A stretch of DNA of 64,000 nt from JBPCOI01 sp051000395 (GCA_051000395.1 JBPCOI010000061.1:1-64000); one strand, 5' to 3'; shown: positions 8,644-18,472, counted from the first letter of the stretch. Notes: generated by a model not told the origin, from the sequence alone. Translations and numbers: made by a program.

Positions 8644-9810
8644 CTACGGGAAGGCGGGAACGCGTTGCCTGTCGCGCTCGCGTTCGGCCTTGACCTCGGC
8701 GGGGATTGCGTAAGGCCCGGGCTTCTTGCGCGGGCCGCCGCCGGGCAGCGCCAGGCGCAGGATCGTGCGCTGGACGGTGCCCCATTGCTTGTGTAGCGGC
8801 CCGATATTGTACGGCAGGCCAAAGCGATCGCAGATCTCCTTGACCCGCGGCGCGATCTGCTGGTACCGCGAGCTGGGCATGTCCGGGTACAGGTGGTGCT
8901 CGACCTGGAAGGACAGGTTGCCGGCCATCACGTGGAACAGCGGGCCGCCGTCGATGTTCGCCGCGCCGATGAGCTGGCGCACGTACCACGCCCCGCGCGA
9001 CTCGTCGGCCACCTCCTCCTCGGTGAACATGAACGTCTGGTCCGGAAAGTGCCCGCAGAAGATGATGGCGTTGGACCACACGTTGCGTACGATGTTGGCG
9101 ACGATGTTCGCCATGAGCGTCGATCGGTAGCCGCGGCGTCCTGACAGCGCCGGATAGGCGACGTAGTCCTTGAGGATCTGTCGCCGCGCCTTCGCGCCGA
9201 TCGCCTTCAGCTCGTCCCAGACCTGCTTGCGCGACTTCTCGCCGCTCTTGATCTTGTCGAAGTCGAGGTCGTGCAGCGCGACGCCCCACTCGAAGGCCAC
9301 CATGAGCAGCACGTTGTAGACCGGCTGGAGCAGGTAGGCCGGGTGCCACTTCTGCCGCGCGTCGATGCGCATGATCTCATATCCCACGTCCTTGTCTTTG
9401 CCGATCACGTTGGTGTACGTGTGGTGGACGTAGTTGTGCGAGTGCTTCCACGCGGCGGCCGGCGATGCGGTGTCCCAGTCCCACGTCGAGGAGTGGATGT
9501 TCGGGTCGTTCATCCAGTCCCACTGCCCGTGCATCACGTTGTGCCCGATCTCCATGTTCTCCAGGATCTTGGCGATCGACAGGCCCGCGGTGCCGAGCAC
9601 CCACGCTGGCCGGTACCTGGAGAAGATCAGCACGGCGCGTGACATCGCGACCAGGCGACGATGCAGCGTGATCATGTTGCGGATGTAGCGCGCGTCGACG
9701 TCGCCGAGATCGGCGAACACCTCGTCGTGCAGTGCGTCGAACCGCGCGCCCAGCTCGTCCAGCTGGTCTGCGCTGAGCTGGTACAGCGGGTTGTTCTCGT
9801 CGTAGGGCAT
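8644..9810 (-). CDS. Membrane fatty-acid (acyl-CoA) desaturase
   Basis: A 388-residue di-iron membrane desaturase. All three His boxes are present: GHNVMHGQWDW, HSHNYVHHTYTN and QVEHHLYPDMPSS. Hydrophobic hairpins lie around residues 40-75 and 190-215. It resembles the mycobacterial stearoyl-CoA delta-9 desaturase DesA3 group. The ATG at 9810 follows an AAGGAGATCC ribosome site. It lies 26 bases downstream of a ferredoxin-reductase gene on the same strand, the same pairing as DesA3 and its oxidoreductase in mycobacteria, so the reductase is its likely electron donor. Confidence 0.93.
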   Translation of the reverse strand: MPYDENNPLYQLSADQLDELGARFDALHDEVFADLGDVDARYIRNMITLHRRLVAMSRAVLIFSRYRPAWVLGTAGLSIAKILENMEIGHNVMHGQWDWMNDPNIHSSTWDWDTASPAAAWKHSHNYVHHTYTNVIGKDKDVGYEIMRIDARQKWHPAYLLQPVYNVLLMVAFEWGVALHDLDFDKIKSGEKSRKQVWDELKAIGAKARRQILKDYVAYPALSGRRGYRSTLMANIVANIVRNVWSNAIIFCGHFPDQTFMFTEEEVADESRGAWYVRQLIGAANIDGGPLFHVMAGNLSFQVEHHLYPDMPSSRYQQIAPRVKEICDRFGLPYNIGPLHKQWGTVQRTILRLALPGGGPRKKPGPYAIPAEVKAERERDRQRVPAFP

Positions 9811-9836
9811 GGATCTCCTTCTCCCGGTCGATGTGG

Positions 9837-10934
9837 TCACAGGTCGATCTCCACCGCGCCCTCGGGGGCGTTGATGCACACGCGGATCATCTGCCCGCCG
9901 GCCCGCGTCACCGCGCCAGTACGGATGTCGCGGACAGCGCCGTCCTGCAATCGTCCGACGCAGGTGTGGCAGATGCCCATCCGGCAGCCGTAGGCGAGCT
10001 TCGCGCCGGCCTGCTCGCCACCGACCAGGATCGACACGCCGGCCCCGCATTCCGCGGTGCGCTCGGAGACCCGGTAGTGCACGGTCCCACCGGTTCCGTC
10101 GCCGCCGCCGTTGCCGATCACCGGCTGGAACCGTTCGGTGAACAGTTGTCCGGAACGGTCGGCCTCGGCGTAGTGGCGCTCGATCGCGTCGATCAGCGCG
10201 CGCGGCCCGGACACGAAGGTCGCGCGCTCCTGCCAGTCCGGGCAGATCCGCGCGAGGCCGTCCGGCGTGAGCCGGTCCTGGCGCTCGGTGTGGATCTCGA
10301 CGAGGCGATATCCGCGGCGCCGCTCGGCGAGCTTGCGCAGCATGCTCCCGAAGATCATGTCCTCGCTGTTGCGGGCGCTGTGGACGTGCACGGTGTCCGC
10401 GAGCCGGTCGCGCCGGTCGAGTTCGCGCAGCATGCTCATGATCGGGGTGATGCCGCTGCCGGCGGAGACGAACAACAGCCGCTCGGGCAGCGGGTCAGCA
10501 AGGGTGAACTCACCCTCGATGTCACCGAGGAAGACCTCTTGCCCGGCCCGAACCTGCTGGTTGAACATCGGCGACATCCGGCCGCCCTCGGCGTGCTTGA
10601 CCGTGATGCTCACGACGCGCTCGGGGTGCCCTGGGTCGGACGCGATCGAGTAGGCGCGCCAGTGCCGGATGCCGTTGATCTCCATGCCGATCCGCAGGTA
10701 CTGCCCGGGCTTGTGCGCGGGCCAGTCGAAGTGCGGCTTGATGACGATCGTCGAGGCGTTGCCGTGTTCCCGGCGGACCCGGACGACCGTCCCGGTGAGC
10801 TCGCGCGTCGACCAGCGCGGCTTGATCAGCGCGAAGTAGTCGTCGGGCAGCAGGGGAGTCGTCAGGGCCCGACCGAGGCGCGACACCTGACGGCGCAGCC
10901 CGGACACCTTCGGCGTGGCGCCGGTCTCGACCAT
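9837..10934 (-). CDS. Ferredoxin reductase (FAD, NAD(P)H and plant-type [2Fe-2S]) for the desaturase
   Basis: A 365-residue flavo-iron-sulfur protein. FAD-binding segment: HWRAYSIASDPG (RxYS). NAD(P)H-binding segment: LLFVSAGSGITPIMSMLREL. A C-terminal plant-type ferredoxin domain carries YGCRMGICHTCVGRL and a later VCINAP, supplying the four Cys ligands. Domain order is FAD, NAD, then [2Fe-2S]. I chose the ATG at 10934, which has GGAGG nearby. By analogy with mycobacterial Rv3230c it passes electrons from NADPH to the downstream desaturase. Confidence 0.92.
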   Translation of the reverse strand: MVETGATPKVSGLRRQVSRLGRALTTPLLPDDYFALIKPRWSTRELTGTVVRVRREHGNASTIVIKPHFDWPAHKPGQYLRIGMEINGIRHWRAYSIASDPGHPERVVSITVKHAEGGRMSPMFNQQVRAGQEVFLGDIEGEFTLADPLPERLLFVSAGSGITPIMSMLRELDRRDRLADTVHVHSARNSEDMIFGSMLRKLAERRRGYRLVEIHTERQDRLTPDGLARICPDWQERATFVSGPRALIDAIERHYAEADRSGQLFTERFQPVIGNGGGDGTGGTVHYRVSERTAECGAGVSILVGGEQAGAKLAYGCRMGICHTCVGRLQDGAVRDIRTGAVTRAGGQMIRVCINAPEGAVEIDL

Positions 10935-11086
10935 CACTCCTCCGTCCTCGGGTCCTGGTCTGCAGGCAACCATTTCGGAGCACAACTGTCAACTGAAAGT
11001 GAGGCGACGGACCGTTCGCCGGTCCGCGACCGCGGGAGCCCTAGGCTGGCTGTCGAGCCACATCGTCGAGACGCTCGGAGCACGCC

Positions 11087-13789
11087 ATGCCCAAATATGT
11101 CTATGACTTCGCCGAGGGGAACAGGGACCTCAAGGACCTGCTTGGGGGCAAGGGCGCGAACCTGGCCGAGATGACCAACCTCGGCCTGCCGGTGCCACCA
11201 GGCTTCACGATCACCACCGAGGCGTGCCAGGCCTACCTGAGCAGCGGTCGCGAACCGGCAGAGCTGGCGGCGGAGGTGTCACAACATCTGGCCGCGCTCG
11301 AGCAGACGATGGGCAAGCAGCTCGGCCAGTCCGATGACCCCCTCCTGGTCTCGGTGCGCTCGGGCGCGAAGTTCTCGATGCCCGGCATGATGGAAACGGT
11401 CCTGAACATCGGCCTCAACGACCAGTCGGTGCGCGGGCTCGCCGCGCAGGCCGGCAACGAGCGGTTCGCGTTCGACTCGTACCGGCGGCTGATTCAGATG
11501 TTCGGCAAGACCGTGCTCGGTATCGCCGGCGAGCACTTCGAGGACGCGCTCGACGCGGCCAAGCACGCCAAGGACAGCACCGACGACCTGCAACTCGACG
11601 CCGAGGACATGCGCAAGCTCGTCGAGACGTACAAGCAGATCGTCGTCGAGCACGCAGGCCGCCCGTTCCCGCAGGAGCCGCGCGAGCAGATGGATCTCGC
11701 GGTACGCGCAGTGTTCGACTCGTGGAACACCGCGCGCGCGGTCGTCTACCGCCGCCAGGAGCGCATCCCGGCCGACCTGGGGACGGCCGTGAACATCTGC
11801 TCGATGGTGTTCGGCAACCTGGGCATGGATTCCGGCACCGGCGTGGCGTTCACCCGCGACCCCGCCAGCGGAGCGCAGGGCGTGTACGGCGACTACCTGC
11901 AGAACGCCCAGGGCGAGGACGTCGTCGCCGGCATCCGCAACACCGTGCCGCTGGCCGACCTGGAGAAGCTCGACGAGCCGTCCTACGCGCAGCTGATGCA
12001 GATCATGCAGACCCTGGAGGAGCACTATCGCGACCTGTGCGACATCGAGTTCACGATCGAGCGCGCCAAGCTGTGGATGCTGCAGACGCGGGTGGGTAAG
12101 CGGACGGCCGCGGCGGCGTTCCGGATCGCGACGCAGCTCGTCGACCAGGGACTGATCGACATGGACGAGGCGGTCACCCGGGTCACCGGCGCCCAGCTCG
12201 CGCAGCTGATGTTCCCGCGCTTCGACGAGAAGGCCGCCGGCCGTCACAAGATCGCCCAGGGCATGAACGCCTCCCCGGGCGCAGCCGTCGGCAAGGTCGT
12301 CTTCGACTCCTACACCGCGGTCAAGTGGTCGCGCTCGGGCGAGTCGGTGATCCTGGTGCGCCGCGAGACGAACCCGGACGACCTCAACGGCATGATCGCG
12401 GCCTCGGGCATCCTGACCTCGCGCGGCGGTAAGACCTCGCACGCCGCGGTCGTGGCGCGCGGCATGGGCAAGACCTGCGTGTGCGGCGTCGAGTCGATCG
12501 ACGTCAACACCAAGCAGCGGGTGATGCGCGCGCCGCACGGCGTCGAGGTGCACGAGGGCGATGTCATCTCGATCGACGGCACGTCCGGCGAGGTGTTCCT
12601 CGGCGACGTGCCGGTGGTGAGTTCGCCGATCGTGCGCTACTTCGAGGGCGAGCTCGATCCCGACGCCATCGACGGCTCGGACGCGGACGGCGGGCAGGAT
12701 CTCGTCAAGGCGGTCGACCGGATCATGCGGCACGCCGACGGCGCCCGGCGGATGGCGGTGCGCGCGAACGCGGACACCGCCGAGGACGCCGCCCGTGCCC
12801 GCCGGATGGGCGCGCAGGGCATCGGGCTGTGCCGCACCGAACACATGTTCCTCGGCGAGCGCCGCCAGCTCGTCGAGCAGCTGATCTTGGCCGACACCGA
12901 CGAGGAGCAGGAACGCGAACTCGCCGAACTGCTGCCGCTGCAGCGCGAAGACTTCGTCGGCATCCTCGAGGCGATGGACGGCCTGCCGGTGACCATCCGC
13001 TTGCTGGACCCGCCGCTACACGAGTTCCTGCCCGACATCACCGAGCTGTCGGTGCGCGTCGCAGTGGCCGAGGCGCGGGGCGAGAAGCGCGAGGGCGACC
13101 TGCGCATGCTGCAGGCCGTGCACAAGCTGCACGAGCAGAACCCGATGCTCGGCCTGCGCGGCGTTCGCCTCGGCGTGGTGATCCCCGGGCTGTTCGAGAT
13201 GCAGGCCCGCGCGATCCTGGAGGCAGCCGCCGAACGGATCGATGCCGGCGGGGTGCCGCGGGTCGAGATCATGGTGCCGCTGGTGGCGAACGTCCAGGAA
13301 TTCGAGACCGTCAAGCAGGACATCATCCAGGTAGCGCGGGAGGTCCGCGCCGAGACCGGCGTGCATCTCGAGTTCCTCGTCGGCACGATGATCGAGCTGC
13401 CGCGAGCCGCGTTGACCGCGGGCCAGATCGCCGAGGCCGCCGAGTTCTTCTCCTTCGGCACCAATGACCTCACCCAGACGACCTGGGGATTCTCGCGCGA
13501 CGACGTCGAGGCGGCCTTCTTCTCCGCGTACCTGGAGAAGGGCATCTTCGGCATCAGCCCGTTCGAATCCATCGACCGCGAGGGCGTCGGCGAGCTGATC
13601 CGCATCGCCGTCGAGAAGGGACGCGCGCAGCGGGCTGCCCTCAAGCTGGGCATCTGCGGCGAGCACGGCGGCGACCCCGACTCCGTCCACTTCTTCGAGG
13701 AAGTCGGCCTGGACTACGTCTCCTGCTCGCCGTTCCGGGTGCCCGTGGCCCGCCTCGAGGCCGGCCGCTCCGTCGCCGCCGAGGGCTGA
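11087..13789 (+). CDS. ppdK: Pyruvate, phosphate dikinase
   Basis: Reversibly converts pyruvate, ATP and phosphate into PEP, AMP and pyrophosphate. The 900-residue protein starts with VYDFAEGNRDLKDLLGGKGANLAEMTNLGLPVPPGFTI, the nucleotide-grasp domain signature. The phosphohistidine domain has the catalytic His near residue 452 in GGKTSHAAVVARGMGKTC. The C-terminal PEP barrel has FFSFGTNDLTQTTWGFSRDD and the acid Cys in LGICGEHGGDP. Length and motifs match the family. It is divergent from the desaturase operon. It would let the cell make PEP from pyruvate when growing on organic acids such as benzoate products (inference). Confidence 0.96.
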   Translation: MPKYVYDFAEGNRDLKDLLGGKGANLAEMTNLGLPVPPGFTITTEACQAYLSSGREPAELAAEVSQHLAALEQTMGKQLGQSDDPLLVSVRSGAKFSMPGMMETVLNIGLNDQSVRGLAAQAGNERFAFDSYRRLIQMFGKTVLGIAGEHFEDALDAAKHAKDSTDDLQLDAEDMRKLVETYKQIVVEHAGRPFPQEPREQMDLAVRAVFDSWNTARAVVYRRQERIPADLGTAVNICSMVFGNLGMDSGTGVAFTRDPASGAQGVYGDYLQNAQGEDVVAGIRNTVPLADLEKLDEPSYAQLMQIMQTLEEHYRDLCDIEFTIERAKLWMLQTRVGKRTAAAAFRIATQLVDQGLIDMDEAVTRVTGAQLAQLMFPRFDEKAAGRHKIAQGMNASPGAAVGKVVFDSYTAVKWSRSGESVILVRRETNPDDLNGMIAASGILTSRGGKTSHAAVVARGMGKTCVCGVESIDVNTKQRVMRAPHGVEVHEGDVISIDGTSGEVFLGDVPVVSSPIVRYFEGELDPDAIDGSDADGGQDLVKAVDRIMRHADGARRMAVRANADTAEDAARARRMGAQGIGLCRTEHMFLGERRQLVEQLILADTDEEQERELAELLPLQREDFVGILEAMDGLPVTIRLLDPPLHEFLPDITELSVRVAVAEARGEKREGDLRMLQAVHKLHEQNPMLGLRGVRLGVVIPGLFEMQARAILEAAAERIDAGGVPRVEIMVPLVANVQEFETVKQDIIQVAREVRAETGVHLEFLVGTMIELPRAALTAGQIAEAAEFFSFGTNDLTQTTWGFSRDDVEAAFFSAYLEKGIFGISPFESIDREGVGELIRIAVEKGRAQRAALKLGICGEHGGDPDSVHFFEEVGLDYVSCSPFRVPVARLEAGRSVAAEG

Positions 13790-13820
13790 ACCTGCCGCCG
13801 GCAGCCGGTACGGTCGGGGG

Positions 13821-14297
13821 GTGTTCCGTCGTCTTCGTCCCGAGATCCGCGACGCCCTGAGTTCACGGCGCCGCGAGCCGGACGGCGGCACGATGGTGCT
13901 GCCCAGCGTCGCACTGGTGCAGCAGATCCTCGATGAGTTCGGCCTGCGTCATTCGATCGACGAGGACGGCGATCTGGCGGTGCGCTGGGAGAAGTGCAGC
14001 GTGTACTTCTTCTTCTACGGCGAGCGTCACGAGGTGCTGCAGACCCGGATGTACCTCAACCGGCGCTTCGCTGTCGAGACCCGGGCCACCCTCGCCCTGC
14101 TGCTGGACGAGTGGAACCGCACGAAGCTGTTCCCGAAGGCGTACACCGTGCTGCCCGACGACGGGATGGTCGGTATCTGCGCCGAGCAGTGCCACGATTT
14201 CGAGCTCGGCGTCACGCGCGCGCAGCTGAAGTACGTGATCGGGATGTGGATCGACACGCTGCTGCGCTTCAGCGAGTGGATAGACGAGCAGGTCTGA
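13821..14297 (+). CDS. YbjN-domain protein
   Basis: A 158-residue soluble protein resembling actinobacterial YbjN-family proteins, which have a type III secretion chaperone-like fold. Typical pieces are LVQQILDEFGLRHSIDEDGDLAVRWEKCSVYFFFYGERHEVLQTRMYL, then LLLDEWNRTKLFPKAYTVLPDDGMVGICAEQ. No catalytic motif is visible, and the family's role is not established. It begins at a GTG and ends five bases before the dGTPase gene, so the two are probably co-transcribed. Confidence 0.75.
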   Translation: MFRRLRPEIRDALSSRRREPDGGTMVLPSVALVQQILDEFGLRHSIDEDGDLAVRWEKCSVYFFFYGERHEVLQTRMYLNRRFAVETRATLALLLDEWNRTKLFPKAYTVLPDDGMVGICAEQCHDFELGVTRAQLKYVIGMWIDTLLRFSEWIDEQV

Positions 14298-14301
14298 GCC
14301 G

Positions 14302-15582
14302 GTGTTCGATTACGACGGCGCGGCCCGCGAGCGGCGCGTCGCGGAGCCGGCGAAGCGGGCGGGTTCCTCGACGGGCGCGTCCCGGCGCGGGGAGTTCCAG
14401 CGCGACCGCGCCCGGGTGCTGCACTCCTACGCGTTCCGGCGCCTGGCCGACAAGACGCAGGTCGTCGTGCCGGGGGAGGACGACTTCCCGCGTACCCGGC
14501 TGACGCACTCGCTGGAGGTTGCGCAGATCGGCCGCGAGATCGGAGCGGCACTGGGCTGCGATCCCGACCTCGTCGACGCCGCAGGGCTCGCCCACGACAT
14601 CGGGCACCCACCGTTCGGCCACAACGGCGAGGACGCGCTGGATGCCGTCGCCGGCGACTGCGGGGGATTCGAGGCCAACGCGCAGACGCTGCGGGTGCTC
14701 ACCCGGCTGGAGCCGAAGGTGGTGCACGACAGTGGTGAGCCGGCCGGGCTGAACCTCACCCGCGCCGCGCTGGACGCGACGTGCAAGTACCCGTGGCCCC
14801 GGCGCGGGGGCAGCCGGAAGTTCGGCGTGTACGACTCGGATGCAGCGGCGTTCGCCTGGGCACGGGCCGGTGCGCCGCCTGAGCGCCGCTGCCTCGAGGC
14901 TCAGGTGATGGACTGGGCCGACGACGTGGCCTACTCGGTGCACGACGTCGAGGACGGTGTGCACGGTGGGTTCATCCGCCTCTCGGCGATGGACGAAGCG
15001 ACGCGCGCCGAGCTCTGCCGGGTGGCGTCCACGCTCTACTCACCGCACCCAGCCGACGAGCTGGCGCCGGTGCTGGAGCAGCTGCTCGAGCTGCCGACGT
15101 TGCGTGACCTGGCCGGCTACGACGGTTCCTACCTCGCGCAAGCCGCGGCGAAGCGGGCGACCAGCGAGCTGACCGGGCGCTTCGCCGGCGCTGCGGTGCA
15201 GTCGACCCGGGCCGCACACGGCACCGGCCCGCTCAGGCGCTATCGCGCGCAGCTGGTCGTGCCCGGCGCGATCATGGCCGAGTGCGCGCTGCTCAAGGCG
15301 ATGGCGGCGCACTACGTCATGTGCCGTCCCGGCGCTGTCGCGCGGCAGGAGTGGCAGCGCCGGGTGCTCACCGAACTCGTCCAGGCGATGCTGGCCGGCG
15401 CCCCGCGGTCCTTGGATCCCGGGCAAGCGGCGGCGTGGCGGGCGGCCGGGTCCGAGGCCGCGCGGCTGCGTGTCGTGATCGACCAGATCGCGCAGCTCAC
15501 CGACTCCTCCGCCGTGACGTGGCACGCCCGGCTCACCGGCGGCGGCTCGCTTCAGCGGATCGGGCCCGCGCCAGCCCCGTGA
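14302..15582 (+). CDS. dgt: dGTPase-like deoxynucleoside triphosphate triphosphohydrolase (HD domain)
   Basis: Hydrolyses dGTP/dNTPs to the nucleoside and triphosphate. The 426-residue protein has the full HD metal-binding set: RLTHSLEVAQIGREIG, GLAHDIGHPPFGHNGEDAL, and the later Asp in VMDWADDVAYSVHDVEDG. The N-terminus has RGEFQRDRARVLHSYAFRRLADKTQV, diagnostic of the dGTPase group. The GTG start follows the YbjN gene by four bases, and dnaG lies downstream. The dgt-dnaG neighbourhood is standard for actinobacteria. Confidence 0.95.
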   Translation: MFDYDGAARERRVAEPAKRAGSSTGASRRGEFQRDRARVLHSYAFRRLADKTQVVVPGEDDFPRTRLTHSLEVAQIGREIGAALGCDPDLVDAAGLAHDIGHPPFGHNGEDALDAVAGDCGGFEANAQTLRVLTRLEPKVVHDSGEPAGLNLTRAALDATCKYPWPRRGGSRKFGVYDSDAAAFAWARAGAPPERRCLEAQVMDWADDVAYSVHDVEDGVHGGFIRLSAMDEATRAELCRVASTLYSPHPADELAPVLEQLLELPTLRDLAGYDGSYLAQAAAKRATSELTGRFAGAAVQSTRAAHGTGPLRRYRAQLVVPGAIMAECALLKAMAAHYVMCRPGAVARQEWQRRVLTELVQAMLAGAPRSLDPGQAAAWRAAGSEAARLRVVIDQIAQLTDSSAVTWHARLTGGGSLQRIGPAPAP

Positions 15583-15668
15583 TCTTCATGCTGACGTGCC
15601 GCCATGACTGCCACTCGGCATCAAGATCGGTCCGGGAAGCAGTCCTGGGCGCCGCCTAGACTTGGCTC

Positions 15669-17522
15669 GTGGTAGGGCGGATCCGCGACGAGGACATCGC
15701 ACTGGTCCGCGAGAGATCCCCGATCGCGGAGATCGTCGGCGAGCACGTCCAGCTGCGCAACGCCGGGGGCGGCAACCTCAAGGGAATCTGCCCGTTCCAC
15801 GACGAGAAGTCGCCGTCGCTGTCGGTATCCCCGGCGCGCGGGCTCTACCACTGCTTCGGCTGCCAGGCCGGCGGCGACGTGATCCGCTTCGTCCGCGACA
15901 TCGAGCACCTCGACTTCAGTGAGGCCGTCGAACGGCTGGCCGCTCGGGCGAGCGTCGCGCTGCGCTACGAGCAAGGGGGTGCGCCGGCGAGCCGGCAGCC
16001 CGGTCAGCGCGCCCGGCTGATCGCGGCGCACGCCGCGGCGGCGCGTTTCTACGCCGAGCAGCTCCACACTCCCGAGGCGCAGCCGGCTCGCGAGTTCCTC
16101 GCCGCGCGCGGATTCGACGAGCACGCCGCCACGAGCTTCGGCTGCGGCTACGCGCCGAGCGGCTGGGACGCTCTCACGAAACACCTGCTGGCAAAGGGAT
16201 TCACCCCTTCCGAGCTGACGGCGGGCGGCCTGGCGCGCGAGTCGGGGCGCGGTTCGCTGATCGACCGCTTCCACCGTCGCCTGCTCTGGCCGATCCGCGA
16301 GGTCTCCGGCGAGGTAGTCGGGTTCGGCGCGCGCCGGCTCTTCGACGACGACCGGATCGAAGCGAAGTACCTCAACACTCCCGAAACTCCGATCTACAAG
16401 AAGGGCGAGCTGCTCTACGGCGCCGACGCCGCCAAGCGCGACATCGCCCGAAAGCGCCGCGCGGTGATCGTCGAGGGCTACACGGACGTGATGGCCTGCC
16501 AGCTGGCCGGGGTGACGACGGCAGTGGCCACCTGCGGCACCGCGTTCGGCGGCGAGCACGTGAAGCTGCTGCGGCGGCTGCTGATGGACTCCGACGCCTT
16601 CACCGGAGAGGTGATCTTCACCTTCGACGGCGACGCGGCGGGGATGAAGGCGGCCGAGCGTGCCTTCGCCGACGACCAGAAGTTCATGTCGCAGACCTTC
16701 GTCGCGATCGAGCCGACCGGCCTGGACCCCTGCGAGCTGCGGATGAAATCCGGCGACACCGCACTGCTCGACCTCGTCGCGCGCCGCATCCCGCTCGTGG
16801 AGTTCGTGCTGCGGGCCACCGTCGGACGCTCCGACCTCGACACCGCCGAAGGACGGGTCACCGCCCTTGACCGCGGCATCCCGCTCGTCGCCCGCATCAA
16901 GGACCGCGCGTTGCGCGACGAGTACGCGCGGCGCCTGGCCGGGCTGGTCGGCGTCGCCGACCCGATGCAGGTGGTCGCCCGGGTGCGCGGCCTGGAGCGC
17001 TCGGGCCAGCGCAGCGTGCCCGCCCGTCCCGCCGAGGCGGTGCCGCTGGACGAAGCGGTGCTGTCCGTCGAACGCGAGGCGCTGAAGGTGGCGTTGCAGC
17101 TGCCTGCCGTCGCCGGCCCGCAGTTCGACGCGATCGGTGAGGACGCGTTCCTGCTGCCCGCGCATCGTGCGTTGCGGCAGGCGATCACCGCGGCGGGGGG
17201 CACCGCGGGTGCGGCCAGCGGTCCGGGGTGGACGTCGCTGGTGGAGGCGAAACTGCCCGACGGGGTCCTGCGCAGCACGGTGCACGCGCTGGCCGTGGAG
17301 CCGCTGCACGCCGGAAACCACTCGGCCGAGCAGTACGCGGAGTTCATCCTGGTCCGGCTGTCGGAGATCGTCGTCGGCCGCCAGATCCGGGTGCTGAAGT
17401 CGAAGATCCAGCGGATGAACCCGCAGGAACAACCTGCCGAATACGGCCGCCTGTTCGGAGACCTCGTGGCGCTGGAGGCCTATCACCGCACCCTGCGCGA
17501 GCGGGGTCACGGGGCGGCGTGA
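15669..17522 (+). CDS. dnaG: DNA primase DnaG
   Basis: Makes RNA primers for replication. The 617-residue protein has an N-terminal CHC2 zinc domain (CPFHDEKSPSLSVSPARGLYHCFGC). The catalytic core has LLYGADAAKRDI, the TOPRIM acidic residues in AVIVEGYTDVMACQ and FTFDGDAAGMKAAER, and DPCELRMKSGD. The helical C-terminal DnaB-interaction domain follows. The GTG start and length agree with other actinobacterial primases. The stop overlaps the next ATG (TGATG). Confidence 0.97.
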   Translation: MVGRIRDEDIALVRERSPIAEIVGEHVQLRNAGGGNLKGICPFHDEKSPSLSVSPARGLYHCFGCQAGGDVIRFVRDIEHLDFSEAVERLAARASVALRYEQGGAPASRQPGQRARLIAAHAAAARFYAEQLHTPEAQPAREFLAARGFDEHAATSFGCGYAPSGWDALTKHLLAKGFTPSELTAGGLARESGRGSLIDRFHRRLLWPIREVSGEVVGFGARRLFDDDRIEAKYLNTPETPIYKKGELLYGADAAKRDIARKRRAVIVEGYTDVMACQLAGVTTAVATCGTAFGGEHVKLLRRLLMDSDAFTGEVIFTFDGDAAGMKAAERAFADDQKFMSQTFVAIEPTGLDPCELRMKSGDTALLDLVARRIPLVEFVLRATVGRSDLDTAEGRVTALDRGIPLVARIKDRALRDEYARRLAGLVGVADPMQVVARVRGLERSGQRSVPARPAEAVPLDEAVLSVEREALKVALQLPAVAGPQFDAIGEDAFLLPAHRALRQAITAAGGTAGAASGPGWTSLVEAKLPDGVLRSTVHALAVEPLHAGNHSAEQYAEFILVRLSEIVVGRQIRVLKSKIQRMNPQEQPAEYGRLFGDLVALEAYHRTLRERGHGAA

Positions 17523-18055
17523 TGGGGCTGTTCCACCGCCGCGACGTCCCACCCGCCGAGGTGCTGGCGCACCTGCCGCGCGAGGAACGGGTGTTGTCCT
17601 GGGCCGACACCACCGACGGTCGCGTCGTGCTCGCTGCCCCGGCCGGGCTGTGGTGGCCAGCCGGCGCCGCGGTGCGCCTGATCGGCTGGCAGTACGTCAC
17701 CAAGGCGGTCTGGCGCGACGGGACGCTGAGCGTAATCGAGGCCGATGTCGTCGACGACCTGCTTCTCGTCGACCGGGCGCCGGTTGCGGTTGCGCTCGCG
17801 ACACCCCGCGACCTGCCACCGACCGTGCGCAAGCGCGTCGAGGCGAACGTCGTCAGCTCGGAGGTACTCGGTGTCGGCGGCGGGGTCGCGCGCTTCGTCG
17901 CACGGCGCGTGCCCGGCCACGACGGCGCGGCGTGGTGGGCACGCCTGGAGCGGGGCACGCCCGATACTGAGCAGCTTCGATCCGCGGTCCGTGCGCGCCT
18001 GACGATCTTGCGCGCCGAACAGGACGAGCAGCTGCGCCTGATTCAGCCGTGGTAA
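17522..18055 (+). CDS. Conserved hypothetical protein downstream of dnaG
   Basis: A 177-residue protein starting inside the dnaG stop codon, so it is translationally coupled to it. The pattern (LSWADTTDGRVVLAAPAGLWW, RLIGWQYVTKAVWRDGTLSVIEAD, then FVARRVPGHDGAAWWARLERG) suggests a beta-rich domain like a PH or ABC-type fold, followed by a C-terminal helix. I recognise it only as a protein often found after dnaG in actinobacteria. No function can be read from it. The 3' end overlaps the convergent small gene by 13 bases. Confidence 0.7.
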   Translation: MGLFHRRDVPPAEVLAHLPREERVLSWADTTDGRVVLAAPAGLWWPAGAAVRLIGWQYVTKAVWRDGTLSVIEADVVDDLLLVDRAPVAVALATPRDLPPTVRKRVEANVVSSEVLGVGGGVARFVARRVPGHDGAAWWARLERGTPDTEQLRSAVRARLTILRAEQDEQLRLIQPW

Positions 18056-18282
18056 CCGTTGGCTCCCTGGCCGGCAGCCGGATGCAGCTTGCCGGCCAGC
18101 GCCTGCCGGGCCCGGTGCGCGACGGTGTCGACCTGTCCCTGCAAGACGCCCGCGGTGGCCTGGACGGTCTGGCTGCCCGCGATCTGGCGGCCGAGGCGAA
18201 CGATCGTCTCGTATCGCTCGCGGCCGGCCTTCGCGCCGAGGACGTAGCCGACGGCGCCAGCGGCCAGGAACGAGAGCTTCAC
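18043..18282 (-). CDS. Small YtxH-like membrane-anchored protein
   Basis: A 79-residue protein with an N-terminal hydrophobic segment (LSFLAAGAVGYVLGAKAGRERYE) followed by a helical amphipathic tail ending in Gly- and His-containing residues. The GxxxGAKAGRxRYE pattern is common in small actinobacterial YtxH-like proteins. The GTG at 18282 has a GAGGAGA ribosome site; a longer reading would run through the tRNA gene and is rejected. Function unknown. Confidence 0.72.
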   Translation of the reverse strand: MKLSFLAAGAVGYVLGAKAGRERYETIVRLGRQIAGSQTVQATAGVLQGQVDTVAHRARQALAGKLHPAAGQGANGYHG

Positions 18283-18396
18283 GTCGGTCTCCTCGCGGAT
18301 CGGGATGACGTCCACCCTATTCCCGGCCGTGGGCTGCCGGGGCGTGGGATAAGCTGTCCCGGCTGCGCCGGCCGCGGCCGGGCGAGGCGAGGTCGG

Positions 18397-18472
18397 TCCC
18401 CCGTAGCTCAATTGGCAGAGCATTCGACTGTTAATCGAAGGGTTACTGGTTCGAGTCCAGTCGGGGGAGCCA
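18397..18472 (+). tRNA. tRNA-Asn (anticodon GTT)
   Basis: A 76-base cloverleaf. The acceptor arm TCCCCCG pairs with CGGGGGA, followed by discriminator G and an encoded CCA. The D-arm contains TAGCTCAATTGGCAGAGC. The anticodon stem TTCGA/TCGAA frames the loop CTGTTAA, giving anticodon GTT (Asn). The T-arm ACTGG-TTCGAGT-CCAGT is intact. It is followed directly by the decayed accessory region, and tRNA 3' ends are common integration sites. Confidence 0.97.

Noticed and set aside
10990..11020. Hairpin GGACCG...CGGTCC upstream of ppdK as a terminator or riboswitch
   Set aside because: A six-base stem in a GC-rich intergenic region is expected by chance, and nothing else supports it.
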